64,000 bases of DNA from Saccharopolyspora kobensis (GTDB lineage: Bacteria > Actinomycetota > Actinomycetes > Mycobacteriales > Pseudonocardiaceae), in the NCBI RefSeq assembly GCF_900108315.1, contig NZ_FNVB01000002.1:868001-932000 (forward strand), given 5' to 3'. Numbering within the stretch: the stretch's first letter is position 1; each line of letters starts with the position of its first letter. A model generated the notes under the pieces. It made no database searches and was not told where the DNA came from. It saw only the letters and a program-made list of their open reading frames with translations. Made by a program: the position numbers and the translations under genes. This document shows positions 8,328 to 15,497 of the stretch, in pieces.

Positions 8328-9671
8328 CTATTGCTTCCGCTTCGTGGTGTTCTCCAGCCCCATACGAGTGACCAATGAGCGCCGCAACTCATCGGTCAGG
8401 CGCTGCAGTTCCGGACTCCACGACACCTCGACAGGGCTCGGGTCGGTGAGCCGACGCGCAGCGTCGGGAAGCCACCGCAGTTCTCCTTCGAATCGTCGGC
8501 GTGCCACCGCGACGGGTTCTGGGTCGTTCAGGCGTGCACCGTCGCGCATCACGACCTCCAGCAGCGGTTCTCGCCCGGGCGGGGCGATGTCGTCGCGCAG
8601 AGCGAGGAGGTCCGGTTCCCCGGGAGCACCGCGGTGGACCTGCTTGGCTCCGGGGGCGGTCAGTTTGCCCGGCGATAGTTTCATCACGGGATGGTGGTCG
8701 TACTCGACGAGTTTGTAGGCGCTGTCCAGGGACGGGGCATCGGCCGACACCCCCATGCGGGTCCCGATGCCGAATGCGTCGATCGGAGTACCCGCGAGGT
8801 CGGCGAGCTGATGTTCGTCCAGCCCGCCACTGGCCATGATCCTGGCGGTCGAGAACCCGGCCTCGTCGAGAAGACGACGGGACCACCTCGCCAGTTCTGC
8901 CAAGTCACCGGAGTCGAGCCGGATCCCGACGAGGCCTTCGGTGCGCCCACCAGCGACGTCGATGGCCGTGCGCACGCCCTGGGCGGTGTCGTAGGTGTCC
9001 ACGAGGAACACCGTGATGCCGGGGAAGTCTTCGGCGAAGGCGGTGAAAGCGGATCGTTCATCGGGGAAGGCCTCCACGTAGGAGTGCGCCATCGTTCCGG
9101 AGGAGGGAAGATCGAACTCCCGAGCCGCGGCCACGTAGCTCGTTCCCGTGAAGCCGGCGATGGCCGAAGCCCGCGCGACCGCCCTGGCGGCCTCCAGCCC
9201 GTGCGTGCGGCGGGCCGCGAAGTCGATGAGGTCGGCGTGCGGCGCCGCGATCCGGCACCGGGCCGCCTTGGTCGCCACCGACGTCTGGAACGTCACGAAG
9301 TTCAGCAGCGCCGTCTCCACCAGTTGCGCCTGCGCGATCGGCGCGGTGACTTCCAGGAGCGGCTCGTCTGCGAAGACCACACGCCCCTCGGGCACCGCCC
9401 GCACCTCGCCGGTGAACCGCAGCTCCCCCAGCGCAGCCAGGTCGTCCGCGCCGAGCCCGACCACGTCAGCGAGGTAGCGAAGCTCATCAGCGTCGAAGTG
9501 CAGCTCCTGCAGGAACTCCAGGCAGTCGGCAAGCCCCGCCGCGACGAGGAAACCACGCTCCCGCGGCAGTTTCCGGGTGAACAGGCTGAACGTCGCGGGC
9601 GCGGTCATACCTCGGCGCGAGTAGCTGGCCGCCATCCTGATCTCGTACAGATCGGTGCGCAGACCGGACAC
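8328..9671 (-). CDS. pncB: nicotinate phosphoribosyltransferase
   Basis: Converts nicotinate, PRPP and ATP to nicotinate mononucleotide in the Preiss-Handler NAD salvage pathway; cytosolic. 447 residues from the GTG that gives MSGLRTDLYEIRMAASY, the usual N-terminus, with GGAG about 10 bases upstream; earlier in-frame sequence is not conserved-looking. Typical blocks are visible: FTRKLPRERGFLVAAGL, GTSYVAAAREFDLPSSGTMAHSY, FLVDTYDT, GIRLDSGDL and FGIGTRMG. In M. tuberculosis the paralogue PncB2 belongs to the DosR regulon, and here it lies beside USP genes. The USP at 7722-8168 follows 159 bases downstream. Confidence 0.92.
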   Translation of the reverse strand: MSGLRTDLYEIRMAASYSRRGMTAPATFSLFTRKLPRERGFLVAAGLADCLEFLQELHFDADELRYLADVVGLGADDLAALGELRFTGEVRAVPEGRVVFADEPLLEVTAPIAQAQLVETALLNFVTFQTSVATKAARCRIAAPHADLIDFAARRTHGLEAARAVARASAIAGFTGTSYVAAAREFDLPSSGTMAHSYVEAFPDERSAFTAFAEDFPGITVFLVDTYDTAQGVRTAIDVAGGRTEGLVGIRLDSGDLAELARWSRRLLDEAGFSTARIMASGGLDEHQLADLAGTPIDAFGIGTRMGVSADAPSLDSAYKLVEYDHHPVMKLSPGKLTAPGAKQVHRGAPGEPDLLALRDDIAPPGREPLLEVVMRDGARLNDPEPVAVARRRFEGELRWLPDAARRLTDPSPVEVSWSPELQRLTDELRRSLVTRMGLENTTKRKQ

Positions 9672-9693
9672 GGCTGTCGTCGTCTCCGCCTGG

Positions 9694-9843
9694 CTACACC
9701 GCTTGCGGTGGCCGACTGAGGATGCCGACGTCGTGATCGTCGGCGGATTCGTCGGCCGCCACCTCACAGTCAGCGGCCGTCCAAGGCGTCGAGGTGGCAG
9801 TGCTTGCCGCTGCCCTGCCAGCCTCTTCCGTTTCGTCTTTCAT
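9694..9843 (-). CDS. small acidic hypothetical protein
   Basis: 49 residues (MKDETEEAGRAAASTATSTP...) with a good GGAGAA site 6 bases before the ATG. It ends 22 bases before the pncB start on the same strand, so it may be a leader gene. No family recognised; low sequence complexity argues for caution. A degenerate copy of the island's palindromic motif (AGGGACC-GATC-GGC) lies at 9867-9880, about 25 bases upstream of its start. Confidence 0.4.
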   Translation of the reverse strand: MKDETEEAGRAAASTATSTPWTAADCEVAADESADDHDVGILSRPPQAV

Positions 9844-9941
9844 CGGGAATTCTCCTCGTGCGGAAAAGGGACCGATCGGCTTTCGCACGCGCTCCCGGAT
9901 GACCCCCTCCAGCGTGCGAGGCATCCAGTTCCCGTGCCATG

Positions 9942-10160
9942 TCAGGTTTTCCAGTGGCCGCGCTCCGACAATGCCTGCAGGCGGCGGCGATACTCCTCGT
10001 CGTCGATCTCCTCGCGCGCGTACCGCTCGGAGGGGATCTCCTCCGCAGAAGTGGGCCTCTGCTCTCTACCTCCGGCCTGGCCGACGTAACGGACCAGCGC
10101 AACGCTGGAGGCGGTGATCAAAGCCCAGAACAGAACCATGCTCACCGTTATCATCGCCAT
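9942..10160 (-). CDS. small SHOCT-domain membrane protein
   Basis: 72 residues: one N-terminal transmembrane helix (MITVSMVLFWALITASSVALV), a polar linker, and a C-terminal SHOCT-like motif (YAREEIDDEEYRRRLQAL) typical of short C-terminal oligomerisation domains. GGGGA lies just upstream; the start may be this ATG or the one six bases further. It stands between a tandem USP gene and pncB, all on the minus strand. Confidence 0.75.
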   Translation of the reverse strand: MAMITVSMVLFWALITASSVALVRYVGQAGGREQRPTSAEEIPSERYAREEIDDEEYRRRLQALSERGHWKT

Positions 10161-10226
10161 TCCCCAGACACCGGGTCGCAGTCGTCCCAGTAGTGCGTCT
10201 TTCCCTCCTCCCGAGATCCGCAGTGG

Positions 10227-11114
10227 TCACCGCACCACGAGCACAGAACACGGGGCGTGGTGCACCAACTGCTGGCTGGTCGACCCCAGTAGCAGCCCTG
10301 AAAGGCCTCCGCGGCCGCGGGAGCCCACTACGACGAGTTGAGCGTGTTCGGCGTGGTCGAGCAGCGCTCGAGCGGCCTGGCCGTGCGCCACGACGCGACG
10401 TGCTGCGACATCCGGGTACTTGTCGGCCCACCCCGCCATCGCTTCGGCGAGGTAGCGTTCCTCCTCGGCGTGCACCGCAGCCGCTTGTCCCGCTGCGTTG
10501 AAGTCCTTCCAGGCGCGTTGGGATCCCACTTCGTGCCAGGCGTGCACAGCCACCAACAGCACGCGGCGCATCGCGGCTGCTTCGAAGGCGGCGGTCAGCA
10601 CCGGTTCCTGCTGGTCCCGGTCGTCCACGCCGACGACTGCCGGCGCAGCCGGGTCCACATCGGCAGGTGCTTGCCGCACGACCGCGACCGGGCAATGACC
10701 GTGCGCGCACAGGGCCACGGCGACCGACCCCACGATCAAGCCCGTGAATCCACCGATCCCACGGCTCCCCACAACCACCAACTGAGCCCGCTGCGACTCG
10801 TCGATGAGCACCGGCGCCGCACCCCCGGTGTGCGAGACGGTTCGCACCTCGACATCAGGTGCTGCGGATCGTGCCTCCTGTTCGGCTCGGTCCAGCCAGG
10901 TCCTGGCTTGTCGCGCCATCGCATCGCTGTAGGTCTCCGGCAGCGGGATCGTCGGCAGCTCCGGCAGGTAGACCTGCGCGAAGACGTCAGCGAAGACGAT
11001 CCGCAGCCACGTTTCGCGGCGGGCCGCTTCGACGGCCGCCCAACACGCTGCGTCCAGGGCCGACGACGACCCGTCGATCCCGACCACGACCGGCTTCACC
11101 CCAGAACTGCTCAC
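10227..11114 (-). CDS. tandem-domain universal stress protein
   Basis: 295 residues from a GTG at 11114, chosen because CAGGAGG lies 6 bases upstream and residues VKPVVVGIDGSSSA follow at once. Two USP domains: residues about 8-150 (nucleotide motif GSRGIGGFTGLIVGS) and about 160-295 (GSRGRGGLSGLLLGS). Both retain G-2x-G-9x-G-S, so both should bind ATP. The layout is like the DosR-regulated tandem USPs of mycobacteria. A GGTACC box lies 38-43 bases upstream and a palindromic motif at 11253-11267. Confidence 0.93.
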   Translation of the reverse strand: MSSSGVKPVVVGIDGSSSALDAACWAAVEAARRETWLRIVFADVFAQVYLPELPTIPLPETYSDAMARQARTWLDRAEQEARSAAPDVEVRTVSHTGGAAPVLIDESQRAQLVVVGSRGIGGFTGLIVGSVAVALCAHGHCPVAVVRQAPADVDPAAPAVVGVDDRDQQEPVLTAAFEAAAMRRVLLVAVHAWHEVGSQRAWKDFNAAGQAAAVHAEEERYLAEAMAGWADKYPDVAARRVVAHGQAARALLDHAEHAQLVVVGSRGRGGLSGLLLGSTSQQLVHHAPCSVLVVR

Positions 11115-11151
11115 GACTACCTCCTGCTGCTTCCAGGCTTCGCCGCTGCCG

Positions 11152-11157
11152 GGTACC
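11152..11157. promoter_or_regulatory. CGGGTACCCG box upstream of USP gene
   Basis: A GC palindrome centred on GGTACC, about 40 bases before the start codon at 11114. The same box stands 47 and 40 bases before the USP starts at 23425 and 41034. Confidence 0.4.
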
Positions 11158-11252
11158 CGGGCCGGTTGTTTCTGGGCGGCCCCATCATCGGATGCCACCT
11201 CGGTGGGCGAAGCGCCCGGCTCGACAGTTCCGCACCAGCCACGCCCCCTGCT

Positions 11253-11267
11253 AGGGCTGATGGTCAC
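11253..11267. promoter_or_regulatory. palindromic motif, DosR-box-like geometry
   Basis: AGGGCTGATGGTCAC (arms GGGCT / GTCAC, 4-base spacer). About 140 bases upstream of the USP start at 11114. One of nine clear copies in the island. Confidence 0.5.
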
Positions 11268-11328
11268 CAGCTGGTCCCGCTCGCGGCGTCCAGGACAGCC
11301 GTCACGGGTGCCATCGCTCGCGCAGTGC

Positions 11329-12177
11329 TCAGGCTCGCGGGGACCGGGCGATGAGCACCGGGCACGGGGCCATGTACAGCAAGGCTCGGCTGGTCGAGCC
11401 CAGCAGCATCCCGGTCATGCCACCCCGGCCCCGACTGCCGACGACGATCAGCTGGGCGTTCTCGGCGTGCTCGATCAGGTAGCGCACCGGTCGGTCCCGC
11501 TCCACCACCCGGCGCACCTCGACATCCGGGTACTTCTCCTGCCACCCGGCGAGGCGTTCAGCCAGCACAGCCCGTTCGGTCTCGTCGATCTCCTCCCATT
11601 CCCGGTCGTCGACGGGGAACCAGGGCTCGATCGCGACATCCGTCCAGACGTGCACGGCAACCAGCGGAACGCGGCGAACCGATGCCTCCTCGAACGCCGC
11701 AGCCACGGCGCACTCGCCGACGCGGGAACCATCGACCCCGACCAGGACCGGACTCCGCGCGGCAGCCTCGGGTACCCGTCCGCGCACCACGGCAACCGGA
11801 CACGCGGCGTGCATGGCGACCGCGTCGGCGATGGAGCCGACCGGCAAACCGGTTCGCTCAGCGAGCCCTCGGATTCCGACGATCACTCGACGGGCCTGCT
11901 CGGATTCCTCGACCAGAACGGAACGGGGATCACCTCGGCGGAGCTCCGAGCGGACCTGGACCTCCGGAGCGACCTCGGTGGCCAGCCGTGTCGCGGAGTC
12001 CAACCAACGTTGCCGGTTGACTTCATCGGCGGCGCGAGCTGCGTCGGGCAACGCCTCGGGTCCGACCGACAGCAGCCGCAGCGGCGCTCGGTGCAACGCG
12101 GCGTCGTTCGCGGCCCAGCGCACTGCGGTTACCGCTGACTCGGATCCGTCAACCCCCACGACGTTCGCGTGGTGCAT
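11329..12177 (-). CDS. tandem-domain universal stress protein
   Basis: 282 residues starting MHHANVVGVDGSESA, with GGAGGAG a few bases before the ATG. The N-terminal domain carries a variant loop (GIRGLAERTGLPVGS) that keeps the spaced glycines; the C-terminal domain has GSRGRGGMTGMLLGS and ends APCPVLIARSPRA. The last 25 codons are closely similar, also in DNA, to the orphan fragment at 45287-45360, so the family has been duplicated within the island. Same strand as the neighbouring USPs. Confidence 0.93.
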   Translation of the reverse strand: MHHANVVGVDGSESAVTAVRWAANDAALHRAPLRLLSVGPEALPDAARAADEVNRQRWLDSATRLATEVAPEVQVRSELRRGDPRSVLVEESEQARRVIVGIRGLAERTGLPVGSIADAVAMHAACPVAVVRGRVPEAAARSPVLVGVDGSRVGECAVAAAFEEASVRRVPLVAVHVWTDVAIEPWFPVDDREWEEIDETERAVLAERLAGWQEKYPDVEVRRVVERDRPVRYLIEHAENAQLIVVGSRGRGGMTGMLLGSTSRALLYMAPCPVLIARSPRA

Positions 12178-12311
12178 GAGTCACTCCTCCCCGCCTCGAC
12201 CGTACGGCCGCTTCAGCACGGCACAACTCGGGCGATGCGGGCGCCGCACCACCAACGACATCGAAGCCGAGCGCGGAGCAGGCACGAGTGAGCTGGTCGG
12301 CTCGCCCGGCG

Positions 12312-12749
12312 TCAGGCTGATCGGCGGACCACGACGACCGGGCACGGAGCGTGGTGGACGCAGTGCTGGCTCACCGAGCCCAACATCGCCTCGACGAATC
12401 CGCCGTGCCCGCGATGCCCCACCACCAGCAGATCGACGTCCTGTGCTCGCGCTTCCTCCAACAATGCTCGCGCGGCGTGATCGCGCACCACTCGTCGTTC
12501 CACCGGGCGCCGTGTCCCCAGCAGTGCGCGGGTTTCCTCCACGGCTTTCTCCAGTTCCCGTTTCGCGTTGGCTGCGACGTCGTCCTCCAGCATCAGGGCC
12601 ACATCGATCAAGGCCGGAATCGCGCACGCGATCAGCGCGATGACACGACCGTCGCAGAGCTCGGCGTAGCGCAGCGCCCACCGCAGCGCCGCTCGGGATC
12701 CGGGTGATCCGTCCACGCCGACCAGAATCCGCGGCTCGGTCTCGTTCAT
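12312..12749 (-). CDS. single-domain universal stress protein
   Basis: 145 residues from MNETEPRILVGVDGSPGSRAAL; one USP domain with GHRGHGGFVEAMLGSVSQH as the nucleotide-binding loop. A paralogue of the USP at 7722-8168 (shared MTENEPRI-like start and LGSVSxHCVxHAxCPVVVVR end). Transcribed divergently from the USP at 12969, with a shared 219-base intergenic region that holds a palindromic motif. Confidence 0.92.
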   Translation of the reverse strand: MNETEPRILVGVDGSPGSRAALRWALRYAELCDGRVIALIACAIPALIDVALMLEDDVAANAKRELEKAVEETRALLGTRRPVERRVVRDHAARALLEEARAQDVDLLVVGHRGHGGFVEAMLGSVSQHCVHHAPCPVVVVRRSA

Positions 12750-12892
12750 GGTCTTCCCATCCCGGGCAGGCGATCGGCAGCTCGACGTCGCTGGGTTTAC
12801 CCGCCGGAGCCGGCGAACATGCCGACCAGCTCTCCCGATGCCCAGCTGCTTGCCGAACCGGCCCGGCTCCTCTCACGCGAGTACTGGCGGGT

Positions 12893-12907
12893 AGGGTCCA
12901 TCGGCCC
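12893..12907. promoter_or_regulatory. palindromic motif between divergent USP genes
   Basis: AGGGTCCATCGGCCC (arms GGGTC / GGCCC, spacer CATC), 62 bases before the USP start at 12969 and 144 bases before the one at 12749. Confidence 0.6.
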
Positions 12908-12968
12908 TATCAGCACGACTGCTGCGGTTGGCAGCGTGGTCTGTCGTATCAGCGTGGTGGGGGCGGGG

Positions 12969-13787
12969 ATGGCACGAACGAAGCAGTCGGTCGTGGTAGG
13001 CGTGGACGGCTCCGAATCATCCTTGCGGGCGGCGTTGTGGGCGGCCGACGAAGCGGTCCGCCTGTCGGCTCCGCTGCACTTGGTGCTGGTCAACAACGAT
13101 CCTGCCCGTGAGCCGCATGCCAAGGCGGTGGTGCACGACATCAGCAGCAGCTGCCGGCAGGCCGTGCCCGAGCTGGAGATCACCGACGAGGTCGGTCCCG
13201 GCCACCCCGCCGAGGAACTGGTGCACCGTTCGGCTTCCGCTCTGCTGGTCGTCGTGGGTTCTCGCGGGCAGGGCGCGTTCCGGGAGACGCTGCTCGGTTC
13301 CACCAGTGCCGCGGTGGCCACCCATGCGTCCACACCGGTGGTCGTCGTACCCGGCGCACCCTCGCCGGAATCAGGACCCGTCGTCGTCGGGACCGACGGT
13401 TCGACCGGGAGCCGAGCGGCATTGCGCTTCGCCTTCGAGGCGGCCGCTCGGCGTCACGGCGAACTGGTCGCGGTGCAGGCGCTGCCGAACGCCTACTTCA
13501 TCCCCGGCCCCTACGACCACCCCGATCGCGACGAACTCGTCGCGGCCGCCAACCAGAACCTCGCCGACCAGGTCTCCATCTGGGCCGGGAACTTCCCGGA
13601 CGTACCAGTGCGCCGGGTCGTGTCGAACGTGCCGCCGGTGCAGGCGCTGCGGGAGGCGGCGTGCCAGGCGCAGCTGCTCGTGGTCGGCCATCGCGGGCTC
13701 GGCGGATTCACCGGCCTGCTGGTGGGCTCGGTCGCCCGGGGCGTGCTGCACCACGCGCCCTGCCCGGTGGCAGTGGTCCCCGGCTGA
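12969..13787 (+). CDS. tandem-domain universal stress protein, first gene of the formate dehydrogenase operon
   Basis: 272 residues from MARTKQSVVVGVDGSESS with GGGGGCGGGG upstream; a longer in-frame start at 12819 would cross the regulatory motif and is rejected. Two USP domains with GSRGQGAFRETLLGS and GHRGLGGFTGLLVGS loops. It ends only 24 bases before the NuoE-NuoF fusion gene, so it probably shares a transcript with the formate dehydrogenase genes. That ties a stress/ATP sensor directly to formate oxidation. Confidence 0.93.
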   Translation: MARTKQSVVVGVDGSESSLRAALWAADEAVRLSAPLHLVLVNNDPAREPHAKAVVHDISSSCRQAVPELEITDEVGPGHPAEELVHRSASALLVVVGSRGQGAFRETLLGSTSAAVATHASTPVVVVPGAPSPESGPVVVGTDGSTGSRAALRFAFEAAARRHGELVAVQALPNAYFIPGPYDHPDRDELVAAANQNLADQVSIWAGNFPDVPVRRVVSNVPPVQALREAACQAQLLVVGHRGLGGFTGLLVGSVARGVLHHAPCPVAVVPG

Positions 13788-13811
13788 TCACCTGCCCGGT
13801 GAGGGGGATAC

Positions 13812-15497
13812 ATGGGGCGAGATGCGTTCGTCGAATGGGAGCGGCGGTTCGGGAGTGATGAAACCGCGGTGCTCCAACGGCTGCACGACACGACGGTGCG
13901 CCACGGTCGAGTCGACCGGCGGGACCTGCACGCCATCGCCGAGGAGTTCCGGCTGCCGGTGGCGGCGGTGGCCGGAGCGGCCGGCTTCTACGCGGACTTC
14001 GGCGGGGAGCACGGCACCCGGCACGTCCGGATCTGCGCGGGCACCTCGTGCTTCGTCTCGGCGGGAGATCACACCGCGCCGCTCGCGGAGGCCGCGCTGG
14101 GTGTGGCTCCCGGCCGCACCAGCGCTGACGGCTCGGTGTCGCTGGCCGAGGTGCACTGCCTCGGCTACTGCTACGCCTCGCCGACCGCGCTGGACGGGCA
14201 CACCCCGATCACCGGCCCTGATCTCGGCGCGCGATTGCTGGACACCGAGCACCCGGCCGCGGCGGCGCCCGCGATCCCCTACCGGGTGGCCGGACGCGAG
14301 GCCGTGGTGCTCGCCGGACTGGTGGGAGCGGAACGTTCCTGGCAGGTGTGGCCGCACGTGGTGACCGCGGTACCTCCCGGAGCGGTTCGCGCCGAAGTGG
14401 CGTTGGCGGGGCTGCGAGGCCGAGGTGGCGCGGAGTTCCCGGTCGCCGAGAAGTGGCGGTCGGCAGCGCGCGGCCCGGCCCCGAGGTTCGTGGTGGCCAA
14501 CGGCGACGAGGGCGATCCCGGCTCGTTCTGCGATCGGCTGCTGATGGAGAGCGATCCCGACCGCGTCCTCGAAGGTCTGGCGCTGGCCGCCTTCGCGACC
14601 GGCGCGAGCCGAGGTGCGGTGTTCGTGCGCTCCGAATACCCGGTCGCCGTCGCGCGGATGCGAGCCGCGGTGGATGCCGCACGCGCCGCAGGTCATCTGG
14701 GACGCGGAGTTCACGGATCGTCGTTCGACTTCGACGTCGAGGTCGTTGAGGGTGCCGGTTCCTACGTCGCAGGCGAAGAAACTGCGCTGCTGCACGCCCT
14801 GCAAGGACTGCGCGGCGGTGTCCGGCCCCGGCCTCCGTATCCGACTGAATCCGGGCTGGCCGAGCGCCCCACCGCGGTGAACAACGTCGAGACCCTCGCC
14901 GCGGTGCCGTGGGTGCTGCGTCATGGAGGCGGCAACTACGCCAGGCTCGGCAACCGGACGGAGACCGGGACCAAGCTCGTGTGCCTGAGCCAGCGATTCC
15001 GGCATCCGGGCGTGTACGAAGTCGAGTTCGGCGTCCCGCTGCGCCACATCGTCGAAAACCTGGGCGGCGGCCTCAAACCCGGCTTCCGGCTCCGCGCCCT
15101 GCAGATCGGCGGACCGCTGGGTGGCTTCGTCTCTCCCGATGATCTGGACGTGCCGCTGCTCGCCGGCGCTCTGACCGAGGCCGGTGTGGCGCTCGGGCAC
15201 GGCAGTCTCGTCGCCATCGACGACCAGATCGCGGCTCGGGAGCTGCTGCAGCACGTCTGGAGATTCGCAGCAGCCGAGAGCTGCGGCGCGTGCACCCCGT
15301 GCCGGGTCGGAACCCGCCGCGGCCAGGAGCTGGCCGCGCACTTCCCGGCCGGATCCGAACAGATCCTCTCCCAGCACGAGAAGCTGCTGGAGGTGATGTC
15401 CGTCGGCAGCCTGTGCGCCTTCGGCCGAGGCGTCCCCGCAGCGGTGCGCAGTCTGCTGCGCGTCTACCGGGACGAGCTCACCTCTGGAGATTCCTGA
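13812..15497 (+). CDS. NuoE-NuoF fusion, NAD-reducing diaphorase subunit of formate dehydrogenase
   Basis: Passes electrons from formate oxidation to NAD+. 561 residues. The N-terminal thioredoxin-like [2Fe-2S] NuoE domain has Cys at 75, 80, 116 and 120 (CX4C...CX3C). The NuoF domain follows from about 150, with GRGGAEFPVAEKW (nucleotide/FMN binding), GDEGDPGSFCDR and GAGSYVAGEETALL. The C-terminal [4Fe-4S] site is ESCGACTPCRVGT...SLCAFG. The NuoE-F fusion is a known arrangement in soluble NAD-dependent formate dehydrogenases and hydrogenases. The stop overlaps the next gene's ATG by one base (TGATG), so the two are translationally coupled. FdhD and other maturation genes are not in the window. 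Confidence 0.92.
   Translation: MGRDAFVEWERRFGSDETAVLQRLHDTTVRHGRVDRRDLHAIAEEFRLPVAAVAGAAGFYADFGGEHGTRHVRICAGTSCFVSAGDHTAPLAEAALGVAPGRTSADGSVSLAEVHCLGYCYASPTALDGHTPITGPDLGARLLDTEHPAAAAPAIPYRVAGREAVVLAGLVGAERSWQVWPHVVTAVPPGAVRAEVALAGLRGRGGAEFPVAEKWRSAARGPAPRFVVANGDEGDPGSFCDRLLMESDPDRVLEGLALAAFATGASRGAVFVRSEYPVAVARMRAAVDAARAAGHLGRGVHGSSFDFDVEVVEGAGSYVAGEETALLHALQGLRGGVRPRPPYPTESGLAERPTAVNNVETLAAVPWVLRHGGGNYARLGNRTETGTKLVCLSQRFRHPGVYEVEFGVPLRHIVENLGGGLKPGFRLRALQIGGPLGGFVSPDDLDVPLLAGALTEAGVALGHGSLVAIDDQIAARELLQHVWRFAAAESCGACTPCRVGTRRGQELAAHFPAGSEQILSQHEKLLEVMSVGSLCAFGRGVPAAVRSLLRVYRDELTSGDS

Noticed and set aside
9867..9880. AGGGACC-GATC-GGC upstream of the small gene before pncB as a full motif copy
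   Set aside because: Needs an extra base and has a poor right arm; kept only as a degenerate note.
13788..15377. 529-residue minus-strand frame
   Set aside because: Antisense to the NuoE-NuoF fusion, which has complete cofactor motifs.
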